DNA of 64,000 bases from Apiosordaria backusii (GCA_030549205.1 JAUKTV010000002.1:2046001-2110000); one strand, 5' to 3'. Counted from the first letter of the stretch, positions 35,612-48,408 are shown. The notes: generated by a model not told the origin, from the letters alone. Made by a program: numbers and translations.

Positions 35612-37988
35612 TCAGCACAGGTTAATCCGCCCACACTTCGATGTCATCGCTCTCACAAGTTTCTCCCACCATGGGTCCGTATTTTCCCACACTTCCTCGC
35701 CGTCACTCCCCTCACCCGGTCCGTCGTCCTGTGCCCTTTGAGCTACCTTTCCCCTTCTTCGTTCGTAATCATCCTGCCACCTCCAGGCATATTTGAGAGC
35801 CTCGTAGGCAGGAGGTACATTTCCCCTCGGGCCTTCGCAGATTGGATCAAACCACGCACTGATAGCTCGTCTATCATCCTGTTCGTAGGCCACAAGACCC
35901 CCAATGAAGACAGCAAAGAGGGGGGTTTGAGCAGTGAACAGCGGACCGGAAATCGGTTGATACTTGATGGTGAGAATAAGCCGATCGAGGAGTTCTTTGA
36001 CTATTTGGTGGTCTCTTCTTCGACTAATGATGGATGGATCTATTAGTCAAATGCCACTGCAGCTGCTTTCATTGAAGGTGAACAAACCGGAAAACCCGAC
36101 ATTGCAGGTAAATCTGTGCAGCAGCGACATAGCTCTCACCAATCAACTCGGTGACCTTGACGTTTGTGGCGACCTTGCCATTTTCATCCAGCTCGCAAGA
36201 ATCTAAAAGCTCCTGGGAAGTTTGGTAGCCCTCAGACAGGTCTGACCACTGCCGAAAGTTGTTAAGCTTGTCCTTGATTTTGCGAGCGACAGGCAGTTGT
36301 ACTGGGCCTGATGCTGGGCACCTGACCCGCATTGATGCTAGATGTGTAATTTTGGCAAAATAATGCATCAGGTCGTGAGAGAGACCAGCAAAACCATCGA
36401 TTCGGCGTCGCTCTCGCTCGGTGCCTTGGATTAACCAGTTGTAATGGTCAACCTCGGTGTTTGGGTCAAGAGGGTGCACGCAATCACTCAGAACGCTATC
36501 CAGACAAACTCGAATTCCCAGCTGGGAACGAACCCGGGTTGTTTGGGCATTATCTCGGCTCTGACAGCGAGTAGCTGGATTGGACTGCGCGAGACATCGT
36601 TCTGCGAGTTTGGCGCCCCGGTACCACTTGGGGGGTTCGTTATTTCTCGGCCTCATGTTTCCTTGGTCTCTGTCCCAAACTACTATCTAATTACCCAAAG
36701 AGCAGTCAGAAAAATGCGGGAGATGTTTGCATGAAAAATGAAACATACCTCAGTATGGCCCAGAAGGATGAGAGAAGCGACCAAACTATCCGCTTTGTCC
36801 GGCGAGCAATCTTTTGCGTTTTTGACCTCCTGGCTCAAATGGCAGACAGCCTGTTGATAGTGGTAGGTTGCGAGATGTATCCAATCACCTCTTGCGGTGT
36901 AATCAAGGATATATGATAGAGATACTGACAACATTGCGTGTTTGACAGCAGGACACTTGTCAGCCATAGGTGTAATCTGGGTAAGGTAGGCATTGTCATT
37001 GGCGACAACTGTCCTCCCGTTACAAACCGCCTTGGTAACTACATACGGCACAAGACACGTAAGCTTGGTTTATTCGGCCACTGTGGCATCACTAGGTACC
37101 GAATTAATGAGAACACTCACAGAACTGGAAGAGGTAACGATCATGCTCCTCAAACTTGCCGTCGATTCGAACGTCACCGAATCGCGGAGGCGGATGATGA
37201 ATGATTTCCGTCGGGCCGGAGTTCGGAACACTGCCCATCGTATCGCTCTCCCGTGCCCCATCATCTTGCCGTTCTAGTTCTGAGGTTGGGAGGGATAGAA
37301 GGGGTAACCTGTCTGCATACCCCCTTTTCTGATTTGAGTAACCATGAATTCGGATGCTTGTCTTGATGAAACCATCCACTACAATAGGACCTTCGTGCCC
37401 CCTAGCACCACCGCATCGTACAAGTGCATGGGGGTGGCTACAACTGCCAGAATCCGATGCATATGGATTTTCTGTATCCAAGTCTTCTTCCGCAGGTGGT
37501 GGACAATGGTCTCGAGAAAATTGGTTCGGAAACTGCCCTCGGATAATGGGACCCTTGTTTGCTACGCCATCCTGTCCGTGGACAAACTCCTGATGGTCTG
37601 GGAAAACTGAGGTGAGTCTCTATGCCCAAAATGCGTAGCTAGACAGGTCTGAATGGGAGTACTTACTTCTTTTGCGACCCCGGCTTGATGGCTTTGGCTT
37701 TGAACCGAACAAACCGTTGCCGAGTGACGCATGGTTGCAGAACTCTAGGTGGCTTCCGAGGCTGTCAAGTCCATAGGATAATATGTCTAAATCTGTCGAG
37801 AAGCTAGTATGTTGAGGCGCGTAAAACGTCTGATCCTCATCCGATATCAGGGGGTTGTCATCCGGTGCGGTGTTATGTTCATGGTTGTACCCATGTTGAT
37901 CATGGGGCGCAATGGCATGGGAGGCTTCTTCAGTAAGACGCGGTGTCCACGATTCCCCGAAACGCGCGACTTTCGCGGCCCGCTCCAT
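35612..37988 (-). CDS. PF11951 fungal transcription-factor-like protein without zinc cluster
   Basis: Five exons on the minus strand: 37988-37667, 37606-37121, 37038-36749, 36686-36088 and 36023-35612, all phases consistent, giving 702 residues. The middle and C-terminal parts match the fungal_trans_2 regulatory domain: YLFQFFTKAV, SLILLGHTE, AAQIYLQCRVFR, then GPLFTAQTPLFAVFIGGL, WFDPICEGPRGNVPPAYEA. The N-terminal 110 residues carry a basic patch (RGRKR) but no Cys6 binuclear zinc cluster, and none was found upstream. It is either a co-regulator or a factor whose DNA-binding exon was lost. It sits beside the monooxygenase on the same strand. Confidence 0.8.
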
Positions 37989-38618
37989 TTGGGTGCCGAA
38001 ATGTGAGTCTTGGGTTTTCCGGACAAAGTGGTGATGCAGAAGGAGAGCAAAAAGTCCAGTCAAGACAAGACACGGTGTGCGGGGCCAGGCGAGACCTGCA
38101 TTTATCCTGGCTCCGATCTCAGTAGAGTCCCGCTGGGGCGGTTGGGTACCTAGGTGTGCATAATCGGTGTGCTCAACGGAGTTTCTCACCGGAAATATTC
38201 TGCACTGGGCAACGTGGTGTCCAACGGCATGCTGTCGCAGTATACACTCTCGGAGGATGATGAGGTACAGCTGTGCATGTGTGCCTTGGTTGTGCTACCT
38301 ATACGTAGGTATGCAGCCGGAGTACCAGAAAGAGGAAAGAGAGGAGAGAAAAGAGGAAAGAGAAAAGAGAGAAGAGAAAAGATCACGCATGCTGCAAGGG
38401 AGGTGGGGTGGTTGCAACGAGGCTGGAGGGAGAGAAGAGAAATGCGGGGCAACCGCAGCATGTCACGGGAAACAGAAGTGCCAACGGGGAAATGCCCCTG
38501 AAACACCGCACTCTATGCCCTCCCAGACTAAAACTCCGCCAAACTCGACCCACCTCGTCACTGAGCGCACGCCCGCCGGAGAGAAAAGAGAAAACAAAGC
38601 CCAGAAACCCAAGTGGCA
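37989..38618. other. Divergent promoter region with purine tract
   Basis: Separates the minus-strand regulator from the plus-strand C2H2 gene. It contains a purine-rich AGAGAAA-type simple repeat at about 38328-38381. Confidence 0.5.
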
Positions 38619-39726
38619 ATGGCCTGTGACATGTTACATCTGTTTGATCATGAGCAGGCATGTCCTGAAGACTCATTGGTCTGCGGCCAGCTGCGTGGAG
38701 AATTACGTGGGCTTATCTCTCTACTCCAGCAACAAAATTCCACAGTTTCGACTGGTTGTTACCTAGCGGATCTAGGTAATTTTCTTGTCAAGGCTTTGTA
38801 CATAACCTCAGAACTGGCTCGGTCTATGGTCAAGACTCAAAATATCCGGGGATACACTGAGGATCTGGCCACGTTCCTCGAACAAGAGCCTGATCTTCGC
38901 AGCACTGAATACCTGAATGGCAAACACGAGGCTTTAAAGTCAGCATTCTGCCCTTATCTCTTTGACACACCTGGCTTTTATGGTCATTGCCAATCACACA
39001 TTTGCTCACCAACTTACCTTCTTGCATCCTTTAGAAAGGTCTGTAGTCAGATTCGCAAATTGTCAGAGAGCGTCGTCAAGATTTGGGGAGAGTCCCCCCC
39101 TATTCCACAGCCATTGCTCGATCACCTCCACGGGGCCCCACCGGAGCCATCCCCGTCCCCAGAGCCAGAGCCAGAACCATTTTTTTCCGAAACCACCACG
39201 CTCCCGTTCCGGGAGCAAACATCTGTTCCTCCGGGATCTTCCTTCACGGGTCCATCAATGGCGTCAAGCTTCGGCCATGGAAGCTGGGACATCACCAGTG
39301 TTGAGTCAAGCCACGTCCGTCATCGCAACAGCACCGGCAGTGACGACTATGACGATAATGGTCAATATGTCACTGTGACATCGTTGCAAGAGCTCACCCA
39401 CCGTGGCCGAGGGGTTGGGCCGTATGTATGCCCGCAAAAGGAGAATTGCAAGAAGGGTGGCTGGGGGTCTGACGGACGCCCCAGATTGTTCATGAGAAAC
39501 TCAGAGTTCAAGTGAGAGGCCCTTTACGAACAGTGAAGTCCAGTGTACTGATCGCCATCTGTATTGGTCACATAGAGCCCATCTGGAGAAACATGAGAAG
39601 CGTTACAAATGCGACTTACCTGGTTGTCCAAAGCCCGGGAGGGGCTTTGCTCGACCGGATCAATTGCAAAGGCACAAGGACACGGTAGCTCATAGATATG
39701 AGGATTATGGTGGGGGTGAGGGTTAA
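38619..39726 (+). CDS. C2H2 zinc-finger protein
   Basis: Two exons, 38619-39511 and 39576-39726, with intron GTGAGA..ATAG, giving 347 residues. The first 200 residues are helical with no known domain. A Pro/Glu/Ser-rich linker follows. The C-terminus has two C2H2-type fingers: YVCPQKENC..HLEKH is split by the intron, and YKCDLPGC..FARPDQLQRH is complete. This is the usual layout of fungal proteins with a regulator-like N-terminus and terminal fingers. The ATG at 38619 was chosen because the upstream in-frame codon is GTG. Confidence 0.8.
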
Positions 39727-40412
39727 ATGTCGTTCACGGCTGAAACGTCGAATAAATGAGAGTCTTTTTGCATACCATAGTACCATAGGCGGCATGATGG
39801 TGTTCGGGACTTTGCGGAGTTGTTCTTGGGATAAGCGGATGAAAATATTGAGGTTAAGAAGTAGGTATGAAGCTCCAGCGCTGTTATCGGGACAAGCGGA
39901 CAGTATGAACTGGGTATTTGGTTGATGTGTTTGCCCGCCTAGGCATCTATTTTAATTTCGGAATCCCTATTGATCGGAGTGGATGAATATCAAGTGGTGA
40001 AGAGTACGCGGATATTAGCGGTGGTTTGCCGGGTCCAGAACAGCGAATAGGTATTGATTAATATGCATTGCTGATACTTCATTCCAAAAGATCTCGACGC
40101 AACCGTTCTGCAACTGATGAGTAGGTATGTTGAGATCTCGAAATCGAACGAAGCGTGTTTCGTTATCTATATAATCTGAGATACTTCGAAAAGTTGACTT
40201 GTCCATATGTGGAATTAACAGTCATGGTATTAGAGTGTATCTACCGGTAGATATAGTATCTAGCATTTCCCCAAACTATCTGGGCTTTCAGAGATCCTTC
40301 CGTGAAGCGGCTGTAGAAGTAGGTACCTATACCTGATCCCCACTAGGTAACCAGAAATGAGCTACAAAGAAAAATACATTTAAAAATGATTATCTGCAAT
40401 GGGAAACAACAT
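39727..40412. other. Intergenic between convergent genes
   Basis: Terminator space for the C2H2 gene (plus) and the DUF2235 gene (minus). Nothing else seen. Confidence 0.4.
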
Positions 40413-42168
40413 CTAGGAAAAGGTCGAAGCGACACTAATTCCACTGACAGCTTCGTCTGGCAGACCCAGCAATCTCGCTTCCAGCTCACCCACCTCTGCC
40501 TCCTCGATCCTCATCGCCACGTTTTCTTCTCTCTCAAAACTGTTTGTATCCGTCCAGGTGACCCGTCTCGCCCAGTATGGTCTTTGCCCAGGAAGAGCCA
40601 TAAGCACATAGCCTGGGACGGTCTTGTCATCCATATCGTTGCGGAGCCGAGCTCCAATATGTATCCGGAGATCTGTTGCTGCCCCTGAGCAGTTGATGTG
40701 CTGGCGCCCTGGGTTGCGGCACTTTTTGCCCATTATTGCAAGCAGAAATCGTCTTGTTGGTCGGATGAATGCGCGGGTCCATTGCGGAGAAGACTGACGA
40801 GGTTGGCTGTAGTTGGGAAAGTGTGCGCCAAGCTTGGTTTCATCGAACCTGATGTTGAGATGTGTGTTGAGCTGTCCAACCATCCAGGCAAATGGGGCGA
40901 GCACAAGCCCCTCAGCTTCATCGATCCAGCCCAGGTTGCTGTGATTTCCGGGAAAATAAACTTGGTGTACACCAGTCCCCCGCATTAATGTTGGGGTATA
41001 GGGTCCGCGGGTCTCATGCAAAGACAGAGCGTGAAAAGAGAACTGGACATCTAACAATAAAAGAACGTGAGTTAGAGGGTTTGGTCAAAGCAGCAACAAC
41101 CTTTCACGACAAGTTGCATTGTGAGGACTTACTAGGTACCACATCAGAGACAAGGTCAACAGCCTTTTGTTGATTTCCGAGCATGCGGAAGATTGCAAAT
41201 GGTTTTGCTAGCCCTGTCACAGGCAATCCCAACGAACCGACAGTGTCGAAGCAGCATAAGGCATCGATATTGACGCTTTTGCCTGCAACAAAAGGTCATT
41301 AGCCCAAACTCGTTGTTCACCAGCTGCACACACCGCGTAGACATTCTCTCTTACATTCATAGCGGTCCTTTAGGCTACCCACATGGCCCGGATCACAAAC
41401 CTTGCGGCTTTTGCATGCTTTGTAGACCTTCTTGTAGAATCGCTCATCCCGTTTACCAGGCAGTCCAACCAGGTGAATGAGTTTGGCAAGGTACCGTGCA
41501 GCCCAAGCGCCTAACACGAGATTATCAGCAAAGCTTCGTTGAGTCGTTTTTCACACATAAACTCACCGCGAGAGTACCCCACGAGAATGATCCTATCGCC
41601 GTTTCTGTACTGTTTGGAGAGATTTCCTGTAAATGTGCGCATCACAAATTAGCATGGGCTTCGGGCAGATCAGAGGAGGAGTTCGTCTTACTATATGCGT
41701 AAAGAACATTTCTCAAAGTCCCATAGCCACTGACACCTGTAAGTATAGGCAAGTTACGCTGTTAGAACCGGTCTTGACTAACGATGCAATGATGGCATTG
41801 GTCACTTGCCTCCCTTAATCTTATCAATAAGATCTCCATCAGACCCAACACCGTTGAGAGGGACTTCATAGACGTTTTCGTCCTCCGAGATCAGATCGAC
41901 CAACTCCGACACCACAGTCTTGCGACTAGACCGCACACCACCTGCCCATGTGCCTGAACCACGCACAGATATTAGACTGCTAAGAATTCGTTTCTGGAAG
42001 GAACAACTCACACTCACCATTGAACGAAGCTATCCATAGTCGTGGTGGTCGCTGCTGTGTCTGCTGGATGTGCTGGGCTGGCGGCAAGTCAACTGCTGCC
42101 TCGACTCGTCGGACTGGCTGGGCCTGGGCGGCCAGAATGGGAGAGTCCGGATGGGTCATATTCAACAT
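40413..42168 (-). CDS. DUF2235 alpha/beta hydrolase (T6SS Tle1-like catalytic fold)
   Basis: Seven exons on the minus strand: 42168-42018, 41953-41810, 41736-41692, 41626-41567, 41510-41355, 41282-41133 and 41050-40413. All are phase 1 junctions, and the product is about 447 residues. Family landmarks in order: SFNGTWAGG (usually FDGTW) near the start, SGYGTLRNVLYAY, the nucleophile elbow GYSRG with Ser132, WAARYLAKLI, FDTVGSLG, FHALSLHETR, and VYFPGNHSNLGW with the His. DUF2235 is related to bacterial phospholipase effectors; fungal members are uncharacterised. The second intron uses a GC donor (GCAAGT) with a normal CAG acceptor. The ATG at 42159 is an alternative start. Confidence 0.85.
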
Positions 42169-43220
42169 CTGCAACAATGAAATTGCTACTCTCCACCAGT
42201 CTCGTGATGATGTCCCTCGGTACCGTATTGATGTAGGTAACTTGGTCCGACTGCCGGCGACAAACAAAAGAGCGGTTAGACAATGGAAGAGACCTACGAG
42301 CTTCAGAAAAAAAAAAGGAATCGAGATTAGAACAGTGGGATGGATAACCGTAAGCTCTTATCAAGGTCTTGAAGAAGTCTGAAAAGATCAGGCCGCAGTG
42401 GTGATGTGTTTCGTGTCGTTGGGCGGTCCTTCGGATAGGTAGGTAGAGAATTGCTGGTACGCATCCAAAAATACCACCATCCACTTCATGTTGATGTGGC
42501 CAGCACAGCTGGAGACCTGATCATTCCCTCCCCGCAGTTTGGATAAGATACGGTAGTGAACCTGGAATCGCGATAGCCGACATATGATAAGCGCAAGGCG
42601 AACATGTTGTCTCTTCTCTCACTGGCAACCCAATGCGATGGCTCAGCCCTATTATGACTTGAGCCGCCAGGTAGCATTGCCTGTGGAGGTGGTATTCGTA
42701 AATATTTCCAACTGGTTTGAAGCAACTGGTTGACCTAGGTAAGAACAAAAGGAGAACGAGGGCGATTAGATCAAGTTCCCCGCAGTTCTCTCTTTTGCCC
42801 TTGTTGTGTAACCAAGCACCAACCAGATGGCACTGTTGGTCAAAGATCCCAGCCTGGTGCTCTTGTTCTCTCTTTTTCCAAACATGTGGACAGTATGAAT
42901 GGATACCCAATGTGCGGCCTTCGAGATCATCGATTTAATGTGCTGTTGCATGATCTTGAGACACTTTGAGCGCGGAATGCAGGCCGTACAGCGCAGTGAT
43001 TAAGGATTCACCGAGTTCTTCCCACCTGTGGGTTGCGGCAAAAGACGTTGGCAAATCAAGTTCAATACCTGAGTGTCAACTGATACAGTGGTCAATTAGT
43101 ATGAACTAATAGGGCGAAGGAGAGTGTGGAAAAAGGTGATGAATTGCAAAAGAAGCTCCTGAAGTAGGATGTGTGAAGTGGTGGGTCTCTTTGACTGGGC
43201 CAAATAGTGGGGCGCAGCCA

Positions 43221-43245
43221 GATAAGAGATAAGAGATAAGATAAG
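43221..43245. promoter_or_regulatory. Four GATAAG sites in 25 bases
   Basis: GATAAG occurs at 43221, 43228, 43235 and 43240. Fungal GATA factors (nitrogen, iron or light regulators) bind HGATAR elements, often as closely spaced pairs. The cluster lies in the divergent region between the DUF2235 gene and the amino-acid-oxidase-like gene, about 860 bases upstream of the latter. Confidence 0.45.
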
Positions 43246-43798
43246 GACTTCTGAATGCCCTCACACAACCACTTCCGGTAACATCAACCCTGTGGAAGAT
43301 ATAAACTACTCTCATGATATTTCACGGGACTTATTATCGGTGCCACCTATCTTTAGGTAAGCTATAGTAGTAGCTATAAGGGATGCTACTGACTACCTAA
43401 CTAACGTCAAGCCGTTGAGCTATGTTGGAAATGGCTTCATGACCTGCTTTGACAAGTTGGAGGCATCCAATACCGAGCCCCGCCTTTTTCGCATTTGAGC
43501 CTCAGCTTGTGTGCGATGATGTCAGAAGTATGCTCGTGGTAAATGTCAAGTATCAACGCCAACCGCGCTCTCAAAGCCTTTAATATAGCAATGCAAATGC
43601 TCATGAGCCTCAATGGAGATAAGGGACTGCGGGAATGGACCTGGCCAAAAGCCCAGAAAATGCCAAGCCGTGAACGTGAACGTGAATGCCCGGCATTACA
43701 CTACACAAGTGAAACCTTTTTATTCCCGGTAGCCAATCAAACTCTGCTTTTCTTAACGAACACGCTTTAACGGCATGTTGCCCGTTTCAGCAAAGAGC

Positions 43799-43896
43799 AA
43801 AGAGAAAAGAGAAAAGAGAAAAGAGAAAAGAGAAAAGAGAAAAGAGAAAAGAGAGAAGAGGAAAGAGGAAAGAGGAAAGAGAAAAGAGGAAAGAGA
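43799..43896. repeat. AGAGAAA microsatellite
   Basis: Near-perfect seven-base purine units in about 13 copies, grading into AGAGGAA variants at the right end. A similar shorter tract lies at 38328-38381. Confidence 0.85.
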
Positions 43897-44107
43897 CAAC
43901 TTAAGTTCGAGGTCAAAAGAAGGCAAACCCCCGTCTGTTACCTGCTCGTCTTGCATGCCCCTTTTGATCCACTGAAGATCTTGTTCTCTCTTTTTACAGG
44001 TTGCCTCTCCATTGGCCACTCTTTTCTCTTTTTGACCCTGGCTCTAGGCCCAACTCTGCCGCCACATTTTGGGTTTCTTTCCAGTTAGCGCCGTTACATG
44101 CAGAATC

Positions 44108-45614
44108 ATGGGTCTCTTTCAGAGCAAGGTTGTTCGTCCTAAGGAGCTGCACCGACTGACATATGTCATTGTTGGAGCAGGGGCATTTGGAGCATCAACA
44201 GCACTTTACATCATACGAAAGTATCCTTCGGCCAAAATATATCTCATCGATCGAACCTCTTTGCCTTACGAAGGTGCTGCCTCATGGGATTGGAACAAAG
44301 TGATCCGCGCAGACTACACAACCATCCGGTACATGCAGCTTGCATTGGAAGCACTCGAGCAATGGAGAGAAGATCCTCTTTATAAGAGTTTCTATCACCA
44401 GAGTGGGCTCGCCTGGGTTGCCGACCTGCATCTCTCCCAGACCATTATCGACAATTACCGTAAGCTTGGTATCGAACAGCATTGACAACTACTAACCACC
44501 CAGGAGGCCCGTAGCCTTTGGGGTGGTATCCATGCCGACGCTTCCTACCAGGATGTCTGCCAGGTTTTCTACAACCAGAGCAGCGGTTGGGCCGAGGCCA
44601 CGAAAGCCCTTCACGAAGTCATCAAGACGGCCGTGGCCGAAGGTGTTGAGTACGTTAAGGCCGACGTGAAGAAAGTCCTCTTTGATGAGAACGGATCTGT
44701 CACTGGCGTTTGCACAGACAAAGGGGAATCCTTCCTTGCGTCACATACTATTTTAGCCACGGGCGCCATGACTGCAAATATTCTCGCTGATAGCGCTCCG
44801 AAGCGACCAGAAATCCAGCTTGGAGGCCGAATGGTTGCCGCCGCCATTTGCTCAGCAATGGTGAACCTCAGCGAAGAGGATGCAAAGTACTTCCGTCAAG
44901 GGCCTGTATTTGTGAATGATCTGGACCATGTTATAGGTATGACTGCCATGGAGCAGCCCGATGACCTTCAAAGCCAAATATCTACCTTTTCACATCCTGA
45001 CCACAAGCATTGATCACCCTTTTACACACATGCAAACTCTATTGTCGAGCATGACTGACAAAGCCTTGAACACTAGGAGGTAGCTTGCCGCCAAACTCAG
45101 ATAACCAATTGAAGGTGTACAGGGATCAGAGTTTCAAGAACACCATTTTTCACGAGGCATCTGGGCAGGAAATCTCAGTTCCACCGAGCAAGCCCAGCTA
45201 TGGCCAATGGGACTTGACACCAGGGATGAAGAATGAACTCCTGTCAAGCTTCGAGGGCATTTTTGGAGAAAAGTCCCGGGATTGGGAACTTGTCAATTAT
45301 CGAATCTGCTGGTAAGCTTTGGAGTCCCGGTTGCATCATGCATGTGATACTTACATCAATTTTCTACCAGGGACGCTGTCACTCCCACTCAAGACCCAAT
45401 CATATGTGAACACCCACATGCGAAAAATCTCTTTTTGGTTACAGGAGGATCTTTCCATGGTTATAAATTTCTCCCAATTATTGGAAAATATGCGGTTGCC
45501 ATGATGGAAGGGACTCTTGATCCTGAACTCACGAAGATCTGGGCTTGGGATAGGGAGAACGAAGGCGAGGCGCACGAGGGCATGTTTCCTACCCGTGAAA
45601 TGGCAGATGTTTGA
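44108..45614 (+). pseudogene. FAD-dependent amino-acid oxidase-like, one in-frame TGA
   Basis: Belongs to the DAO/sarcosine-oxidase and fructosyl-amino-acid-oxidase-like group. Exons are 44108-44936, 45077-45311 and 45371-45614, 435 codons in total. The FAD motif VGAGAFG is near residue 25; ASWDWNKVIRADY, GWAEA, ILATGA and GGSFHGYKFLP follow as expected. A single TGA at 44483-44485 (codon 126) interrupts an otherwise continuous frame: LGIEQH, stop, QLLTTQEARSLWGG. No splice pair removes it without breaking the frame. Everything after it is well preserved, so the mutation is recent, a sequencing error, or tolerated by readthrough. Confidence 0.8.
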
Positions 45615-46175
45615 GGGACTGGAATTGCGCAGCGCTCAACTCTGGCTATCCCCAGACCACAACACCTTTGCCGATAGACGCCTTGAGGGTCGTGGAGTGA
45701 AGGACAAGGCTATGCGGCTCTGCCAAAAGTGCGGGATTTACTTTTCGTTGTGCAGATTGTTCAAGTGGCACGAGGGATGGGTGCATGACGTTGATTTTGC
45801 ACTTTCAAGCAACCCCCAACTTTTACTTTATCAAGCCTCCAATAAGAAGGCTTCTCTTCGTAAAATATTGGGAGGATGGGGAGGGTGGAAGAAGAGGGGT
45901 CGATCAGAGCCTTACCCAGCTTACTCCTGCACATCTGCCGACAGAACGGATGGCAGTGTAACGGGAGCCTTGTGCTGGAAAGGGAAACGACTGGTCAGGG
46001 TTTTCTAGCTATATAATCTCTATACAGTTTCCGGTCTGATCGTTCGTCACAACTTCCTGCCGACACAACTGTCTCCTTCTAGCCATTTCCCTTATTACGA
46101 GAGCCTTGTGACAAAGGTACCTCGTGAAGAAGGCCTCTTTCTTCACCCCATCAAGCCATTCGAAACCTCCCAAAC
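45615..46175. other. Intergenic
   Basis: Terminator of the flavoprotein gene and promoter of the SDR gene. Nothing else recognised. Confidence 0.4.
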
Positions 46176-47397
46176 ATGGCTCCAAATGTCTTCTTGTATG
46201 GTATATCGCAAGAAGGCAGCTCACATGATCCCATTACTGACAGTCAATCCGTATAATAGAACAGGAGGAACTGGGTACATTGGAGGCTCAGTATTGGACG
46301 CCATCGTCAGACAGCACCCCGAGTACAACATCACAGTCCTTTTGCGCAACATCCCTGAGAACTTTACTTCCAAGTACCCAGGCGTGAAAATTGCTCAGGG
46401 CGACTTTGACAACACAGCACTGATTGCCGATACTGCAGCCGAGGCCGACATTGTCATCCGTAGGTGCCTATCACTCATTTGTTAGAATTGGAGAGCCGTG
46501 ATCATGATACTGAAAACCGAAACAGACAATGGCAACAGCAAACACGAACCTTCGATCAAGGCTCACATCGAGGGCCTCCTACGGAACAGCACCCCATCTT
46601 CCCCACGATTCCTCATCCGTCTTGGCGGCACAGGCGCGATCGCCGACTGGGCAGACCCGTCATTCTATGGCGAGAAGAATCCAAAGGTCTGGAATGACGT
46701 CCAAGACATTGACGAGCTGACATCCCTGCCGGACACCGCATTGCATCGCAACATTGAGAAGATTGTACAGAAAGCAGCTGTGGACCACGGCAACCGCCTC
46801 AAGTGTGCAATTATCTGCTCCTGTGGCGTATATGGGCCTGGAAAGGGACCCGGAAGAACCCAAAGCCAATTGGTGCCGGTGTTCTACGATGAGATCGTCA
46901 ACAATACCAAGCGTGCCTTCTACACGCAGTCCGGAGAAAACACTCGCAGCTGGGTGCACATTGATGATCTCACTGCTCTTTACATGAAGCTCATCGAGGC
47001 GGCCGCGGCCGGTGGTGGAAATGCCGACTGGGGTCTTCAGGTGCGTACATATCGCATTCCCATGGCCAGTAGCAACACTGACAAGCTGTGTTGACAGGGA
47101 TACTACTTCACGGCCACACAGGAAGTCTCTCAGCTTGAATTCGCCACCGCGGTTGGGCGTATCCTCAAGAAGCATGGCATCATCGAGGAGGAAGAGCCTG
47201 TCAAGCTGCCTCTAGACGATATCTGGAAGATGAGGCAAGTGACAAAGTGGCGCTACATGGGAATCTATGCCTTTGCATGCAACACGAGAACCGTCAGTGA
47301 AAGAGCCCGCAAAGTGCTCGGTTACCAACCCAGTGCCCCGAGCCTTTTTGCTTGTCTCGAGGAAGATGTTTTGGCGGCGGCAGGACTTCGGGCATAG
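46176..47397 (+). CDS. Extended short-chain dehydrogenase / NAD-dependent epimerase-like
   Basis: Four exons: 46176-46200, 46265-46459, 46526-47040 and 47098-47397, giving 344 residues. The first exon is only 25 bases and encodes the first beta strand (MAPNVFLYG). Its split glycine motif is completed in exon 2 as GGTGYIGG. Later landmarks are LIRLGGTGAI, VYGPGKG (Tyr of the active site region), SWVHIDDL and a C-terminal GYQPSAPSL. The domain layout is that of extended SDRs that act on nucleotide sugars or related alcohols. It follows the flavoprotein gene in the same direction; a shared pathway is possible but not shown. Confidence 0.85.
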
Positions 47398-48408
47398 TCT
47401 ACAGGTTTATTATTAGTTTTCTTTTCTTTCGTCATCTTGGCTTCTACTTTTCTTTTGAATGAGAACGGTTTTGAGAGTGAAGCAAATGACCATAGGGATG
47501 TGGGGAGATTGGTGGAAGCATTCAGGGGTTCAGGGGTTAGCCCCACTCTTGAACTGCTTTACACTGTCTGGAGCATTTCTTGCCAGACTGAGATGCCCTT
47601 CGTTAATCTAGTCTATTACAACATTCTGCTATCTCAAGATCGCCGATTGAAATGCCATGCCCCTTAAGACTATTATGTATGGTATTTGATTGTGTGCAAC
47701 CAATGCAACACGTTCAGTTCTAAGAACGGACCAGGACCTGGTCCCGTTCTGTTGTCCATGGATCACGTCCTGGAGACATCCGCGAACAAAACATGTGTTT
47801 CGTGCCAATACCTATGCTCTCGCCTGGGCTATGTTCCGAAATGATTGTTTCCAGCTCTGAAACGGAGCGACGTTTCCAATCGACACCGGATAATTGCAAG
47901 ATTGGTGGAAGATCATACCCGCTCTTTTCTCCACGACACCCACCTCGGCAACTGGGGCCTTTGGGCCACGGAGATAATTGAGCTCACGAGCCACACCACC
48001 TTTTCGGTACTCCAATGCTAATCCAGGAACCTGAATCGGTGGTCACGGAGCGGCCCTCTTGGGACCGCAACAACTAAGATCTACTAGGAATTCGCAACAT
48101 GATCAACCCAAGAGTTCGTTCATGTCCGAAAGGAAAAATAACAGGGCAGCTGACCCGGAAGCACAAAATCCACCTCGGAATGTCACGGTGAGGTTTCTCC
48201 GCCGAGGCTTAACCTTGTACAGAATCGCTATGCCATTCCGATGGCTTAGAACCAAGCTATTGTCAGGGGACGCACTATGGAGCGGGTAAAAGTGTTACTC
48301 ACAACCACTTAAAAGCCCATTAACCATCGTTGATAATTGTTTTGTTTTAAGCAGCCAGTCAGCTCAAGTCAAGACAACTCCATAAGCACTAGACAGGACT
48401 TCGCAAAC
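47398..48408. other. Intergenic
   Basis: No supported gene. The last 100 bases are the leader of the pectate lyase gene. Confidence 0.4.

Larger units (their letters stand above)
42169..44107. other. Intergenic with GATA cluster and purine repeat
   Basis: No supported gene. Includes the GATAAG cluster at 43221-43245 and the AGAGAAA repeat at 43799-43896, both described separately. Confidence 0.45.

Noticed and set aside
35501..36046. 181-codon plus-strand frame
   Set aside because: Shadow of the last exon of the minus-strand PF11951 regulator.
42983..43062. tRNA-like A-box and B-box strings (CAGTGATTAAGG, AGTTCAATACC)
   Set aside because: No acceptor stem pairing and weak box matches; at most a tRNA-derived relic.
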